Part shown: piece after piece, positions 10,401 to 17,466 of the stretch
How the letters are laid out: the number at the start of each line of letters is the position of its first letter
Position numbering within the stretch: position 1 is the stretch's first letter
Assembly: GCA_934216505.1 (NCBI GenBank)
Contig: CAKQBW010000005.1
Span: 3,104-67,103 of the forward strand
Direction: 5' to 3'
Source: an uncultured Alphaproteobacteria bacterium
GTDB taxonomy: Bacteria > Pseudomonadota > Alphaproteobacteria > CAAHEQ01 > UBA3637
Length of the DNA: 64,000 nt
Program-made: the position numbers and the translations under genes
The notes under the pieces: model-generated
What the model saw: the letters and a program-made list of their open reading frames with translations, nothing else
What the model was told of the DNA's origin: nothing
Database searches by the model: none

Positions 10401-10480
10401 ATGGCAAAAATCCCCAAAGGGGTGGCTACTTTTCTTGTAATTAAGGTATCAAAAATATCAAATGAATATAATTTAGACAT
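7451..10480 (-). CDS. HAD-like domain fused to GT-B-like glycosyltransferase domain
   Basis: 1009 residues, with ribosome-binding site AAGGAG before ATG. Residues 1-230 match the COG5610-type HAD proteins of LPS loci: DIFDT motif near residue 8, ILISDIYYD, and VHFGDNMHSD. Residues ~240-620 are the unnamed middle part of such proteins (RLYFIARDGYILKKMF). Residues ~640-1009 align with the 312-residue protein at 13450-14388, including a GIPI segment, an FFRHNIGEW-like stretch and SKGIIALRSG, so this looks like a GT-B-type transferase domain. The gene is very AT-rich. It overlaps the WavE gene by eight bases. A bifunctional glycan-modifying role is inferred. Confidence 0.7.
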   Translation of the reverse strand: MSKLYSFDIFDTLITRKVATPLGIFAIILHSLKGNKYQYIPQHLRDNFYTIRIEAEKFARYEKSLIGEEEITFDELYCIIKNNYNLTEKVISELKKLEIETELKCLLPITENINKIKKLKNEGNKVILISDIYYDKDTIKKFLLRFDNVFKDVPIYLSSEYKVGKHSGNLYKKVMELEHIGADSWVHFGDNMHSDIAMAQKNGITANHYDYYGLYPYENKFVNENSENPFVQITIGTARNTRMFRCNSEKEFFGASFGAVMLYPYVSWLHQQAIDQNITRLYFIARDGYILKKMFDKINEKKKTKIKTFYIYGSRAIWRIPSITMNKGNFDFIFEETWNSKNIEMFLNHFNLNIDDVKKFIPSKYINPNCILKDKDIQKLRTLLLNNDAFKKVFVEKNRSKRNLIIKYLKQEIDVSDDNFAFVDFTGSGITQSCLANLMNTFYKKKIKNFYLRISPSKFKLDNVVLYSMFKNLDYSHFFIEALVRAPHGQTIGYEERENVIYPVLDNLETEALKAWKLDEYINGIKYFMDTYSDIVSEFHLNPTDLNLYCKYFNYIINDIDKYTAEMLGSIPFASQNQIKSLRFLAPKYSDISILNLLFHNVRFDTEMPNVSRIRTDEKIIKKIDKYTRMRSICRDFIKNFIKKTIYKNGYTLKKYFCGILKIKKCSVPFKKEIYFIGIPILQKYKFHINNEIIKKISCFNIGSKHNLYYGKIINIIDKKFHYKHLYFFRHNIGEWYVFLQALPYFSDKKNTLIITSEKKYLELAKFLAPQFDIVYIQLNYLEMDFFTTNELSILKSKVIHIPFKEKFENYRAQQIKKCKNNLILFSDYICGHLGIDAKDVNFTLPVFSDEIKKSVYKKTRAIGLDIDNFIFISTDARSILQISTNFWNDIILKLQKKGRDIYCNNQYILPNGNNLKNTFLTFEEVCYLASLSKGIIALRSGLIDLFSTFKNVPMHIFYTFFPYTNQLNADMMMRLYTLKQFNNNHNIHEYNMDKIDEKLLAENICKNF

Positions 10481-11531
10481 TATTTATCTCCTTTATATAA
10501 GTTATACTTACCATGAATGTCAGGATTAAAAATTTGAAAAAATAAAAAAGTATAGAAAATGGTTCAAAAATGATATGTTGTTTTTTTAACGGTTTTAAAA
10601 ATTTTCTAATATGTTTTTTTAACTTTTTTTGACATTTAAGAATTTTTTTATTTGTCGTTAATATTTTTATTATATTTATAGTGTAACTTGTGTCAATGTA
10701 TTTTTTATATAACATTTCATAATGAGTAAACGTGTATATATCTTTTACGTCTTCTGAATAAAATTTTAAAAAGTGAATTCCATATTTTTTCATCGGCAAA
10801 ATAATTAAATTATTTACAAAAGAAATATTAGTTAAATTTATATTTTCTTTGGTTACATCAAACATATTTTCAAATGTAAAATTTATGCCATTTTTTTTCA
10901 AAAATTCAGACCAAATGTATTGTTCTGCACAATATCTATGTCTAAAATGGCTATATTCCCCATTATTTTTATGTTCAGGCAATAATTCATGATTATAAAA
11001 CCATTTTGTATAATCGGGTTCGGGCTCAAGAGGAATATCCCATATATTTTCAACATCTTTTTTCAGACCAAAAAAGACCCAATCTGAAACGTGAAAAGGT
11101 AAAATATTAGGAAATCTTACGTAATAATTACATATTATAACTTTTTTTTCCAAGATTTTACAATATTCTATTCTTTTATCAAATTTATCAAACCAATCTA
11201 AAACGGAGCAATTATTAAAAATAATATCGGTTCTTGTTTTCAGGACGTATTTTTTTGTTGCATTTTTAATTCCATTAATGGTGGAAATAATTTGTCTATT
11301 TAAATTATGATATTGTTTACTTTGGGGAAATAAAACAGGGGCACCTGGATCTTGATTTTCAACGAGAATATCAAAATCTAATCCTGAAACATCTGATCCT
11401 TTCCATGTTGATAATATAATTTCAGATTTAGAGAATGATTTACGGAGACTCTCTAATACCAATTTAGTATATTCATTGTTTATAGCCCCCTGAACAACGA
11501 TGGATATTTCAGATGAATCAATATGTGTCAT
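10473..11531 (-). CDS. WavE-family lipopolysaccharide synthesis protein
   Basis: 352 residues, ATG after AAGGAG. The N-terminal half carries the WavE pattern: ISIVVQGAI, an ESLRKSFSKSEIILSTWKGSD segment, LVENQDPGAP, NLNRQI, and KYVLKTRTDI. The C-terminal tail (from ~residue 300) is basic and ends in a hydrophobic stretch that may touch the inner membrane. WavE proteins act in LPS core or O-antigen assembly and are probably glycosyltransferases. The gene overlaps both neighbours, which indicates translational coupling within the glycan operon. Sugar specificity cannot be told. Confidence 0.75.
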   Translation of the reverse strand: MTHIDSSEISIVVQGAINNEYTKLVLESLRKSFSKSEIILSTWKGSDVSGLDFDILVENQDPGAPVLFPQSKQYHNLNRQIISTINGIKNATKKYVLKTRTDIIFNNCSVLDWFDKFDKRIEYCKILEKKVIICNYYVRFPNILPFHVSDWVFFGLKKDVENIWDIPLEPEPDYTKWFYNHELLPEHKNNGEYSHFRHRYCAEQYIWSEFLKKNGINFTFENMFDVTKENINLTNISFVNNLIILPMKKYGIHFLKFYSEDVKDIYTFTHYEMLYKKYIDTSYTINIIKILTTNKKILKCQKKLKKHIRKFLKPLKKQHIIFEPFSILFYFFKFLILTFMVSITYIKEINNV

Positions 11532-12585
11532 TTAGATACTCCTTAATACAACCATTTCTTGGAAATGTTATTGCAATTCCCGAAGGATATGGATTTGTTG
11601 GTGCAAAATCGTTAATAATAACTCTGGTGGCATGATTCATTCCCATTAATATCGCATATGGATTTATACCGTTTTCTTCAAGTATATTTTTTAATCCTTT
11701 TCTAAATTCTTCTGGACGTGAAGTAGTAATGACTATTTGTGCTCCATTATTTTGTAGCTTACGTATTACCTCCATATTTTCTGGAATTGTTTCTTTGTTA
11801 TTATACCAATTGTGGCTTCCATATTTTCCGCAGTTTTTCATCAAAACTCCGTCAATATCAACAAAATATGTTCTATGACTCTTTTGAACTTTTTTCCATT
11901 CCGATAAAGTTCCCCAATCATCGTATGAAGTTGCCATTTTTGATGAGAAAATATAGTTATTTGATGCTAACATATATGAAATAATATGACTTATATACAT
12001 TTCTCCCGATATTTTTTTAATGTTCATTTCTTCATATGCTTTGATAAAATCAGAGGCATTTTCAAAGCAATAAATACCCAAACAAATAACATTTGAAACC
12101 ACTTGTTTTTCAATGATATCTTGAATCAAACCTTGCTCATTTATAATTAAAAAGCTCTTTTCTGGAATGTTGGGTACATTTGGATGATCCTGTAAATTAT
12201 AACCAATAATTGAATTTTTAATTCCCTTTTCAAAATTTACTTCAACTCTATTATCAGAATCTTTTATTACAAAAGCACCGTTGATGTTCATTTTTTTCAA
12301 TGTTAAATAAATAGTTTCACTTGCAGAAGATGTAAAATCATCTAGTAGACAAATTTCCACTTTAGGATTATCTTTAAATGCCTGTTCCATTATGAGTTTG
12401 GCTTCATGTTTGTCATCGTGAGGTTTTACTATTGTGATAATAATTCTGTCAAATACATCTAAGTTTATTTTTTCAATAGATTTTTCTATCATTAGCTTTC
12501 CATCTGGATGTGTTAACATATACTTTGGTTTCATATTCGGAAAACGACTAGATTTTCCCGCACAAGGAAGAATTAATGTATTCAT
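11518..12585 (-). CDS. Nucleotidyltransferase fused to HAD phosphatase-like domain
   Basis: 355 residues. Residues 1-230 form a sugar/alditol-phosphate nucleotidyltransferase: LILPCAGKSSRFPNMKPKYML is a variant of the GxGxRxxxxxxxxPK loop, and VIKDSDNRV provides the metal-binding Asp. Residues ~240-355 are HAD-like: YFVDIDGVLM, VITTSRPEE, and VIINDFAP. Such fusions occur in capsule and LPS loci and would activate a phosphorylated substrate as an NDP- or CDP-donor. The kinase gene directly upstream overlaps it by four bases and could provide the phosphorylated substrate. Substrate (choline-like, glycerol-like or sugar) is not readable from sequence. Confidence 0.7.
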   Translation of the reverse strand: MNTLILPCAGKSSRFPNMKPKYMLTHPDGKLMIEKSIEKINLDVFDRIIITIVKPHDDKHEAKLIMEQAFKDNPKVEICLLDDFTSSASETIYLTLKKMNINGAFVIKDSDNRVEVNFEKGIKNSIIGYNLQDHPNVPNIPEKSFLIINEQGLIQDIIEKQVVSNVICLGIYCFENASDFIKAYEEMNIKKISGEMYISHIISYMLASNNYIFSSKMATSYDDWGTLSEWKKVQKSHRTYFVDIDGVLMKNCGKYGSHNWYNNKETIPENMEVIRKLQNNGAQIVITTSRPEEFRKGLKNILEENGINPYAILMGMNHATRVIINDFAPTNPYPSGIAITFPRNGCIKEYLNDTY

Positions 12586-13460
12586 TTTGTCTCCATTTCA
12601 TTTATTGTGTTCAAAACTTGTTTAAGAGCATTATTTAAGAACTCTATTGTTATTTGGTCTTTTGTGTATGGATAAATTCTTAAAACATTAAGTAGTAAAA
12701 TATAATATATCGTAAGCACATGTTTCTTTCCATTATCCATTGCATATAAATTATCTAGCAACGCTTGTTTAGCGGTAGATAATCTCAAATTTAAGTTATA
12801 ACTTCTTTTTTGATATCTATACGACCATCCTAGATCAATATCTTGTAATAATTTGGCAATATCAATCATCCATGAATTATAAAAAGAATCTAATAAATCA
12901 ATTACATATATCCCAGAGGGAGATACGATAATATTTTCCAATGTTAAATCTCCACAACAGGCTGATAATGGAACATATTTAAAGTTAAAATTATTTAATT
13001 TTTTTAATGATTTCAAGATGAGCTTATTTCTTATATCACACGTATCATATAAGGATATAATTTTTTCTTTAAATACATAATCAGTGTTATCAGATAATCT
13101 ACTTTGTTTGAAGGGTAATGAATTAAAGAGTAATTCCACTAAATCTACTATTTTTTTTATTTTAATCTGATTCATATATTCTGACATGCAAACACCATTC
13201 ACAAATTCCATGTCAAAATAGAAAAGATGATTGCTATCATATCCATAATCTAATACTTTTGGTGTTTTTATCAAATCTAATTTAAAGCACTTTTGCTTTG
13301 CGCATTGTTTTTTTAATCTGTCGTTATAAGAAGTTCTACCTGCGTCTTTTCTTAAAACAAAACAAGAATCTTTTTTATATAAATTAATCTTACATCCAGA
13401 ATGTCCAGATAATGACCTTATAAATGTAATATTTGATTTGTTCAACATTTTAAAACCCAT
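12582..13460 (-). CDS. APH/choline-kinase-fold phosphotransferase
   Basis: 292 residues. The kinase catalytic loop is CGDLTLEN (residues ~170-177) followed by VIDLLDS, corresponding to HGDxxxxN and the DFG-like Asp of aminoglycoside phosphotransferase/choline kinase folds. The usual His of the loop is Cys here. The N-terminal lobe (CFVLRKDAG) would carry the ATP-binding Lys. It overlaps the upstream GT-like gene by 11 bases and the nucleotidyltransferase by four. Start may be this ATG or the one four codons later (13448). Together with the next gene it resembles a kinase plus nucleotidyltransferase pair that makes an activated small-molecule or sugar donor for surface glycans. The function is inferred. 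Confidence 0.65.
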   Translation of the reverse strand: MGFKMLNKSNITFIRSLSGHSGCKINLYKKDSCFVLRKDAGRTSYNDRLKKQCAKQKCFKLDLIKTPKVLDYGYDSNHLFYFDMEFVNGVCMSEYMNQIKIKKIVDLVELLFNSLPFKQSRLSDNTDYVFKEKIISLYDTCDIRNKLILKSLKKLNNFNFKYVPLSACCGDLTLENIIVSPSGIYVIDLLDSFYNSWMIDIAKLLQDIDLGWSYRYQKRSYNLNLRLSTAKQALLDNLYAMDNGKKHVLTIYYILLLNVLRIYPYTKDQITIEFLNNALKQVLNTINEMETK

Positions 13461-14388
13461 AAATTATATCATTCTCAATTTTTTCAATTGTTTTATGTGA
13501 TGTATTGTATTCTTTAATAAAATCTTTTTCAGCCCAAGGAAAATAATTAAAGCTGTACATTGGTTCTAAATCGCCGTGCCAACGATTATTAGTATATATA
13601 ATGTGTTGTGGGGTTTTAATTTCACTAAGCACATCATTAAATCCCGACCGAAGAGATATAATACCTTTGGACATTTCTGCCAGTACATATGCTTCTTTTA
13701 TAGTAAACATTTTTGAATTATATATAACATCATATCCTTTTTCTTTTAGCTCATGTTCTATATTTTTCCAGAATTGTTCAGGTAATAAACTCATAGAACG
13801 AGCAAAAGGTATTAAAAAGACAAACTTACTTAAGGTTACCCCGAGTAATTTCGCTTTTGAGAGAGCTAGTTTTCTATCTTCTTCTGTAATAAATGCTTTT
13901 TTATATTTTAAATTTGAAAAATTAGTTCCTAGGTATTCTTCCCAAGATTTCAAAAAGGGTTGTTTTTTATTGTTCATTTCAATAAGTTTATTATTATATA
14001 AAACGGCTTCTATATGATTATTATTTTTATCATTAATGTTTTCTGTTAAAGGTCCTTCTCCACAAAAGAATACAGGAATTTCTGGTGCATACATCTTAAA
14101 TATATCAGCATGTTGGCGCTTTGTTCCAAAAACCAACATTCCTTTTTTATACCAATATTTTTCAGTTCTTGCATAAATTAAAGCTTCTCCCAAATTGTTT
14201 AAAATAACCCTAATATTTTTATTAGATAACCTATTTACATTTTCTTCAAAAGCTTCAAGAAAAGTCTCATATCTATGTGAAAATTTTTTAATTTTATATT
14301 GGACACCCAAAAAATACCGTTTTTCATAATTTTCTGTTTTCCTAATTTTTATAGCAGGTATTCCTAAAATCCGCTTGATTTTTTCCAT
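13450..14388 (-). CDS. GT-B-like glycosyltransferase-related protein
   Basis: 312 residues, with AAAAAAGGAG nine bases before ATG. The first ~35 residues contain GIPAIKIRK...YFLGVQYKIKKF, a short segment typical of LPS-locus transferases. The rest aligns with the C-terminal third of the 1009-residue protein in the same operon: NNLGEALIYAR near residue 64, LIPFARSMSLLPEQFW, SKGIISLRSG, and HIIYTN. The pattern resembles heptosyltransferase/GT9-type C-terminal domains. It is AT-rich like its neighbours and is translationally coupled downstream to the kinase. Donor and acceptor are unknown. Confidence 0.6.
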   Translation of the reverse strand: MEKIKRILGIPAIKIRKTENYEKRYFLGVQYKIKKFSHRYETFLEAFEENVNRLSNKNIRVILNNLGEALIYARTEKYWYKKGMLVFGTKRQHADIFKMYAPEIPVFFCGEGPLTENINDKNNNHIEAVLYNNKLIEMNNKKQPFLKSWEEYLGTNFSNLKYKKAFITEEDRKLALSKAKLLGVTLSKFVFLIPFARSMSLLPEQFWKNIEHELKEKGYDVIYNSKMFTIKEAYVLAEMSKGIISLRSGFNDVLSEIKTPQHIIYTNNRWHGDLEPMYSFNYFPWAEKDFIKEYNTSHKTIEKIENDIIYGF

Positions 14389-14390
14389 CG

Positions 14391-14513
14391 TTAAACTCCT
14401 TTTTTAAAAACACCATGATTCTGTAAGTCATATATATGGATTACATCTATTTGTTTTTCATCGTCTGTTAGAACAAATAAACTTATAATTGCTAAAGTTC
14501 CAACGATACTCAT
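14391..14513 (-). CDS. Small 40-residue ORF at head of glycan operon
   Basis: ATG at 14513 is preceded by AAGGAG with a seven-base spacer. The frame codes for MSIVGTLAIISLFVLTDDEK and continues to residue 40, ending in a stop two bases before the next ATG. The sequence just before its stop (AAAAAAGGAG) is the ribosome-binding site of the downstream gene, so translation is likely coupled. The N-terminal half is hydrophobic and could span the membrane or act as a leader peptide. I know no homologue. The ribosome-binding site and tight spacing are the evidence. Confidence 0.5.
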   Translation of the reverse strand: MSIVGTLAIISLFVLTDDEKQIDVIHIYDLQNHGVFKKGV

Positions 14514-14990
14514 ATCATAACTCCTTATCAAAACTTGGTTTTATAATTACTTTCCCCTCTTTTTCTCTGCTTGTAGCCTATACGCAGTGTCCCTCACTAG
14601 ATTTATCGTTATTTACTAAGATTTTTTCCCTGAAGGTAGTCAAATATTATATGGTTAAATTTTAAGTCATTATCATCTATAAATTTTATAAAATTTTTTT
14701 CCTTTCAATTCCTTTTTATTTTTCCTCATTAATCCAGACACTTTTACTTTTACCATGTAATCACGTCTGAGGGACAATAGATGTGCCGAAATTCTTTTAA
14801 TTTCAAAAAGTTAAGTGAAAAAATCTAACAGGTTGTATTTTGGATGAGTATTTTTAAATTTATAGTTGATTTTTATGTAAAAATCAGATAAACTTACAGA
14901 GTTGAAAAACAAAGGTCCCATAATTTTTCCATATTTTCTGTTTTTTATCTATCCCAAAATCCAATATTAAAAAATATACTCTTTGAAAAT
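14514..14990. other. AT-rich intergenic region between recombinase and glycan operon
   Basis: No credible gene. TGTCCCTCA at 14588-14596 and its exact inverted copy TGAGGGACA at 14768-14776 bracket about 170 bases. Read toward the operon, that segment includes TATAAT without a good -35. The region must hold the promoter of the glycan operon, but I cannot place it securely. Confidence 0.5.
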
Positions 14991-15587
14991 CTAAGGGACA
15001 TTAAAAATCAAAAAATTATAGATGGTTCTGGTACTAACCCCCATTGTCCTTGCAATATGTGCTTTAGGGACACCTTTTTTATATAGATTAAGGATTTTTT
15101 CTTCCTTTCCATCTAAGATATGTTTTTTATTTTTACATCCGATTTCTCTTCCTAGTTTTCGCCCCGAGGCTTTTATTCGTGACAATGCCTCTTTGGTTCT
15201 TTGGCTGATAAGATTTCGCTCTATTTCCGCAGAAAGTGAAAAAGCAAATGCCAATACCTTACTTTGAATATCGGTTCCAAGTCGGTAATTATCCTTGATA
15301 GTCCAAACCTGAACTTCTTTATTCATGCAAATATTAAGAATGGTCATAATTTGAAGCAAATTACGCCCCAATCTAGAAATTTCTGAACAAATTAAAATAT
15401 CCTCTTTTTCAATTTTTTTTAACAATTTCCCTAATTTTCGCTTTTCAAAATCTTTAGTCCCACTAATTGTTTCGGTTACCCATTTATTAATCTTGATGCC
15501 TTCTTTTTCACAAAATCTGTTAATCTCAAATTCTTGGTTTTCTAAGGTTTGCTTATCAGTGGAAACTCGTACATATCCGTATATCAT
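14991..15587 (-). CDS. Serine recombinase (resolvase/invertase family)
   Basis: 198 residues from the ATG at 15587, chosen because AGAGG precedes it and the domain starts there. The N-terminal catalytic domain shows YGYVRVSTDKQ with the nucleophilic Ser, then SEISRLGRN and the long E-helix region. The C-terminal helix-turn-helix is KAHIARTMGVSTRTIYNF. Size and layout fit small resolvases/DNA invertases. It sits next to the AT-rich glycan operon and is itself AT-rich. It may be the remnant of a mobile element or drive site-specific inversion nearby. Imperfect inverted repeats flank it (14584-14596 and 15817-15830). Confidence 0.85.
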   Translation of the reverse strand: MIYGYVRVSTDKQTLENQEFEINRFCEKEGIKINKWVTETISGTKDFEKRKLGKLLKKIEKEDILICSEISRLGRNLLQIMTILNICMNKEVQVWTIKDNYRLGTDIQSKVLAFAFSLSAEIERNLISQRTKEALSRIKASGRKLGREIGCKNKKHILDGKEEKILNLYKKGVPKAHIARTMGVSTRTIYNFLIFNVP

Positions 15588-15944
15588 TTTATCCTCTATA
15601 AAATATTTTTTAACACAAAAATACCCCACAAATTTTATATCTACGGGGTATATAACCTAAAAATAAATTCTTACTTTACTACATTTTAAAATGGCAATAG
15701 CGGTCTATGTTTTTGCCATTCCGATAGTTTTAGCAATTTTTTTACATATTAAGTTTTATGCATTTTATCGTTCCTTTTATATAACCTTTAAGAATGTTTT
15801 AGGGGATACGGATCGTTATTGAGGGGACACTGCAAGACTGCTTGCATCAAAATAACACTAGAGGACATTAAAAACGACAAAGAAAAAGAGGTCCCCAAAT
15901 ATCCTGTCTTATACATTCCCAAAGGCAGATTTTTTTGTGTCGCT
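15588..15944. other. Region of possible decayed small genes
   Basis: Contains the short ORF 15691-15822 and, after it, open sequence that reads ITLEDIKNDKEKEVPKYPV (about 15849-15905) without a start codon or ribosome-binding site. The stretch CTAGAGGACATTAAAAACGA (15858-15877) is similar to CTAAGGGACATTAAAAATCA at 14991-15010, overlapping the recombinase stop. A weak stem ACCCC/GGGGT lies near 15624-15650. It looks like degraded accessory DNA. Confidence 0.35.
15691..15822 (+). CDS. Possible 43-residue membrane peptide, perhaps truncated
   Basis: ATG at 15691 opens a frame with one strongly hydrophobic segment (AVYVFAIPIVLAIFLHI) followed by a basic, aromatic tail ending in GDTDRY. The TGA stop is followed in frame by GDTARLLASK and then TAA, so a nonsense change in a slightly longer gene is possible. 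No clear ribosome-binding site. Low confidence. Confidence 0.25.
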   Translation: MAIAVYVFAIPIVLAIFLHIKFYAFYRSFYITFKNVLGDTDRY

Positions 15945-16221
15945 TTATCGGGTTTTTATCCCCAAGGTATGATACAAATGGGCCACAGACTGTTTGATTT
16001 TTTTGTACTGTGCCTTTTGTTCGGTTGTTTGTAAGGGCAGTTTATTCAAATAATTTAAGGCCCGTAATAGATTATGTCTTACAGGGTCTTGTTTTTTTTT
16101 CAAAAGAATTACCCGTATAAAAAATACCATGGACATAATGCCCCTTTTTTTTGATGGACCCATCAGGATTTTTTTCCACGTAGGAACCATGTAAATTCCC
16201 ATCAAAGTCGTATCCGTTCAT
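15945..16221 (-). pseudogene. Frameshifted MORN-like small gene
   Basis: ATG at 16221 follows GGAAG and starts MNGYDFDGNLHGSYVEKNPDG, then a GxYVHGIFYTG segment that resembles MORN/YwqK-type repeats. The frame ends early at 16072. A second frame continues from the same place as QDPVRHNLLRALNYLNKL and runs to 15945. The switch falls at a run of nine T on the + strand (16092-16100), a typical slippage site. Joined, the product would be about 90 residues. It follows the 59-residue gene by one base, so the two form an operon. The frameshift could be a real mutation, phase variation or an assembly error. Confidence 0.5.
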
Positions 16222-16222
16222 A

Positions 16223-16402
16223 TTATCTTCCAGACTTTTGTTTCCCCTGAGTCATCATGGGGATTTTTAACATTTTTTCAATGTCTTTCTTTAAAGGAAA
16301 ATTTTCTGGCGTTAGTTTTTTTGCTAAAGGCACTATGCCTTTTTGACCACAGGGAATCTGTAAAATTGGGCCACATTTCATAAATTCAGAAACCAAATCC
16401 AT
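16223..16402 (-). CDS. Small hypothetical protein (59 residues)
   Basis: ATG at 16402 is preceded by AAAGGAGG with a five-base spacer, an excellent ribosome-binding site. The frame encodes 59 residues: MDLVSEFMKCGPILQIPCGQ, then a Lys-rich half ending GKQKSGR. It has two Cys, no signal peptide and no clear membrane span. The stop lies one base before the ATG of the MORN-like gene, so they are co-translated. I do not recognise it. The MORN-like partner recalls small polymorphic toxin-associated proteins, but no toxin domain is visible. Confidence 0.55.
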   Translation of the reverse strand: MDLVSEFMKCGPILQIPCGQKGIVPLAKKLTPENFPLKKDIEKMLKIPMMTQGKQKSGR

Positions 16403-16463
16403 TCTTTCCTCCTTTGAATTTCAAGGGCACTTTAGCATGGCCCCATTTTTTTGTCAATAAAAA

Positions 16464-16940
16464 TCATTCAATTTTCTTATTTTTTTTATGAAGTCGTTTT
16501 TGGGTAAAAAAATCCGTCATCATTTGGGAACACTGGGGGATTTTTTTCAACCTCACTTTTAGTTTGTGATGTGTTTGAGGGCGACAAAAAACTTTGGCAC
16601 CTTGTCGGATGCCTCCTGTTTTGGGATCTGTGGCCCCATAATAAACAGCGTCCAATCGGGCCCAAGCAATGGCCCCTGCACACATCACGCATGGTTCCAA
16701 ACTCACGAACAGAGAATACCCGTTCAAATACTTTGTGTTGAGTTTTTTAAGGGCTTTTTGAATAGTTAAAATTTCCGCATGAGCCAAAGGATTTTTTTGG
16801 GCTTCTACTTGATTATAACCTGTGGCAATAATTTTTCCCGAATGGGATTCAAAGACGACACACCCAACGGGAACTTCGTCTTTTTGAAAGGCTTTTTGGG
16901 CTGCTAAAATAACCCGATGAATAATTTGTTTTTTTTGCAT
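16464..16940 (-). CDS. tadA: tRNA-specific adenosine deaminase
   Basis: 158 residues, full length. Zinc-dependent deaminase motifs are clear: HAE at residues ~54-56 (PLAHAEIL) with the proton-shuttling Glu, and PCVMCAGA providing two zinc Cys. It deaminates A34 of tRNA-Arg(ACG) to inosine in the cytoplasm and is normally essential. It is transcribed alone and divergently from the small prepilin gene at 17070. Confidence 0.92.
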   Translation of the reverse strand: MQKKQIIHRVILAAQKAFQKDEVPVGCVVFESHSGKIIATGYNQVEAQKNPLAHAEILTIQKALKKLNTKYLNGYSLFVSLEPCVMCAGAIAWARLDAVYYGATDPKTGGIRQGAKVFCRPQTHHKLKVRLKKIPQCSQMMTDFFTQKRLHKKNKKIE

Positions 16941-16996
16941 AGAATTAGTCTAGCATATTCCTTTTTTAAAAAAAAGATATATTTCAAAAAAAATCA

Positions 16997-17025
16997 TTGA
17001 CATTAAATAAAAACTAGATTAAAAT
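16997..17025 (+). promoter_or_regulatory. Consensus promoter with overlapping inverted repeat
   Basis: -35 TTGACA (16997-17002), 17-base spacer, -10 TAAAAT (17020-17025). The inverted repeat ACTAGATT (17013-17020) / AATCTAGT (17028-17035) straddles the -10 and could be an operator. It drives the small prepilin gene at 17070. Confidence 0.7.
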
Positions 17026-17069
17026 AAAATCTAGTCCAAGATAAAAGAGAATCTCAATAAGGAGGAGGA

Positions 17070-17447
17070 ATGAGAAACGAACTAGGGCGCAGTATGGTGG
17101 AAATGTTGGGGGTGCTGGCTATTATCGGTGTTTTATCTGTCGGTGGAATTGCAGGGTATAAAACAGCCCTAAATAAATATCGGGCCAATGAAGTAGCACA
17201 AGTTGTTTCCATAGCCAAATTAGAATTAGTGACCGCTGCCTCTCAAGGCATGCAGAATAAAACAAATATTGGTGATTTGACGGGCCAGTTGGGAAATTCG
17301 GCTGAGGTGGCTTTGAAGGATCATGATACATATAAGAACGCTTATATTTCCATAGATTTTAAAGAAAATACGGATTTATGTAAGCAATTTAAAAATATGT
17401 TTGCTAATGATTCTGATTATGCGCTTATTGGAGAATGTGAAGATTGA
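17070..17447 (+). CDS. Small prepilin-like protein
   Basis: 125 residues, ATG after AAGGAGGAGG. The N-terminus MRNELG|RSMVEMLGVLAII is a type IV prepilin signal with Glu at mature position 5 and a hydrophobic helix, closely matching the two larger paralogues. The short globular part contains a FKENTDLCKQF segment and a second Cys near the end (GECED), the same Cys pair seen in the larger proteins, but no lectin-like extension follows. It is probably a minor pilin or pseudopilin. The signal-peptide gene at 17467 and the GT2 gene follow closely and may be in the same transcript. Confidence 0.82.
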   Translation: MRNELGRSMVEMLGVLAIIGVLSVGGIAGYKTALNKYRANEVAQVVSIAKLELVTAASQGMQNKTNIGDLTGQLGNSAEVALKDHDTYKNAYISIDFKENTDLCKQFKNMFANDSDYALIGECED

Positions 17448-17466
17448 TAATTCAAAGGAGAATTTT

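Noticed and set aside
14514..14990. JUMPstart/ops (GGCGGTAG) antitermination element before the glycan operon
   Set aside because: No convincing match on either strand.
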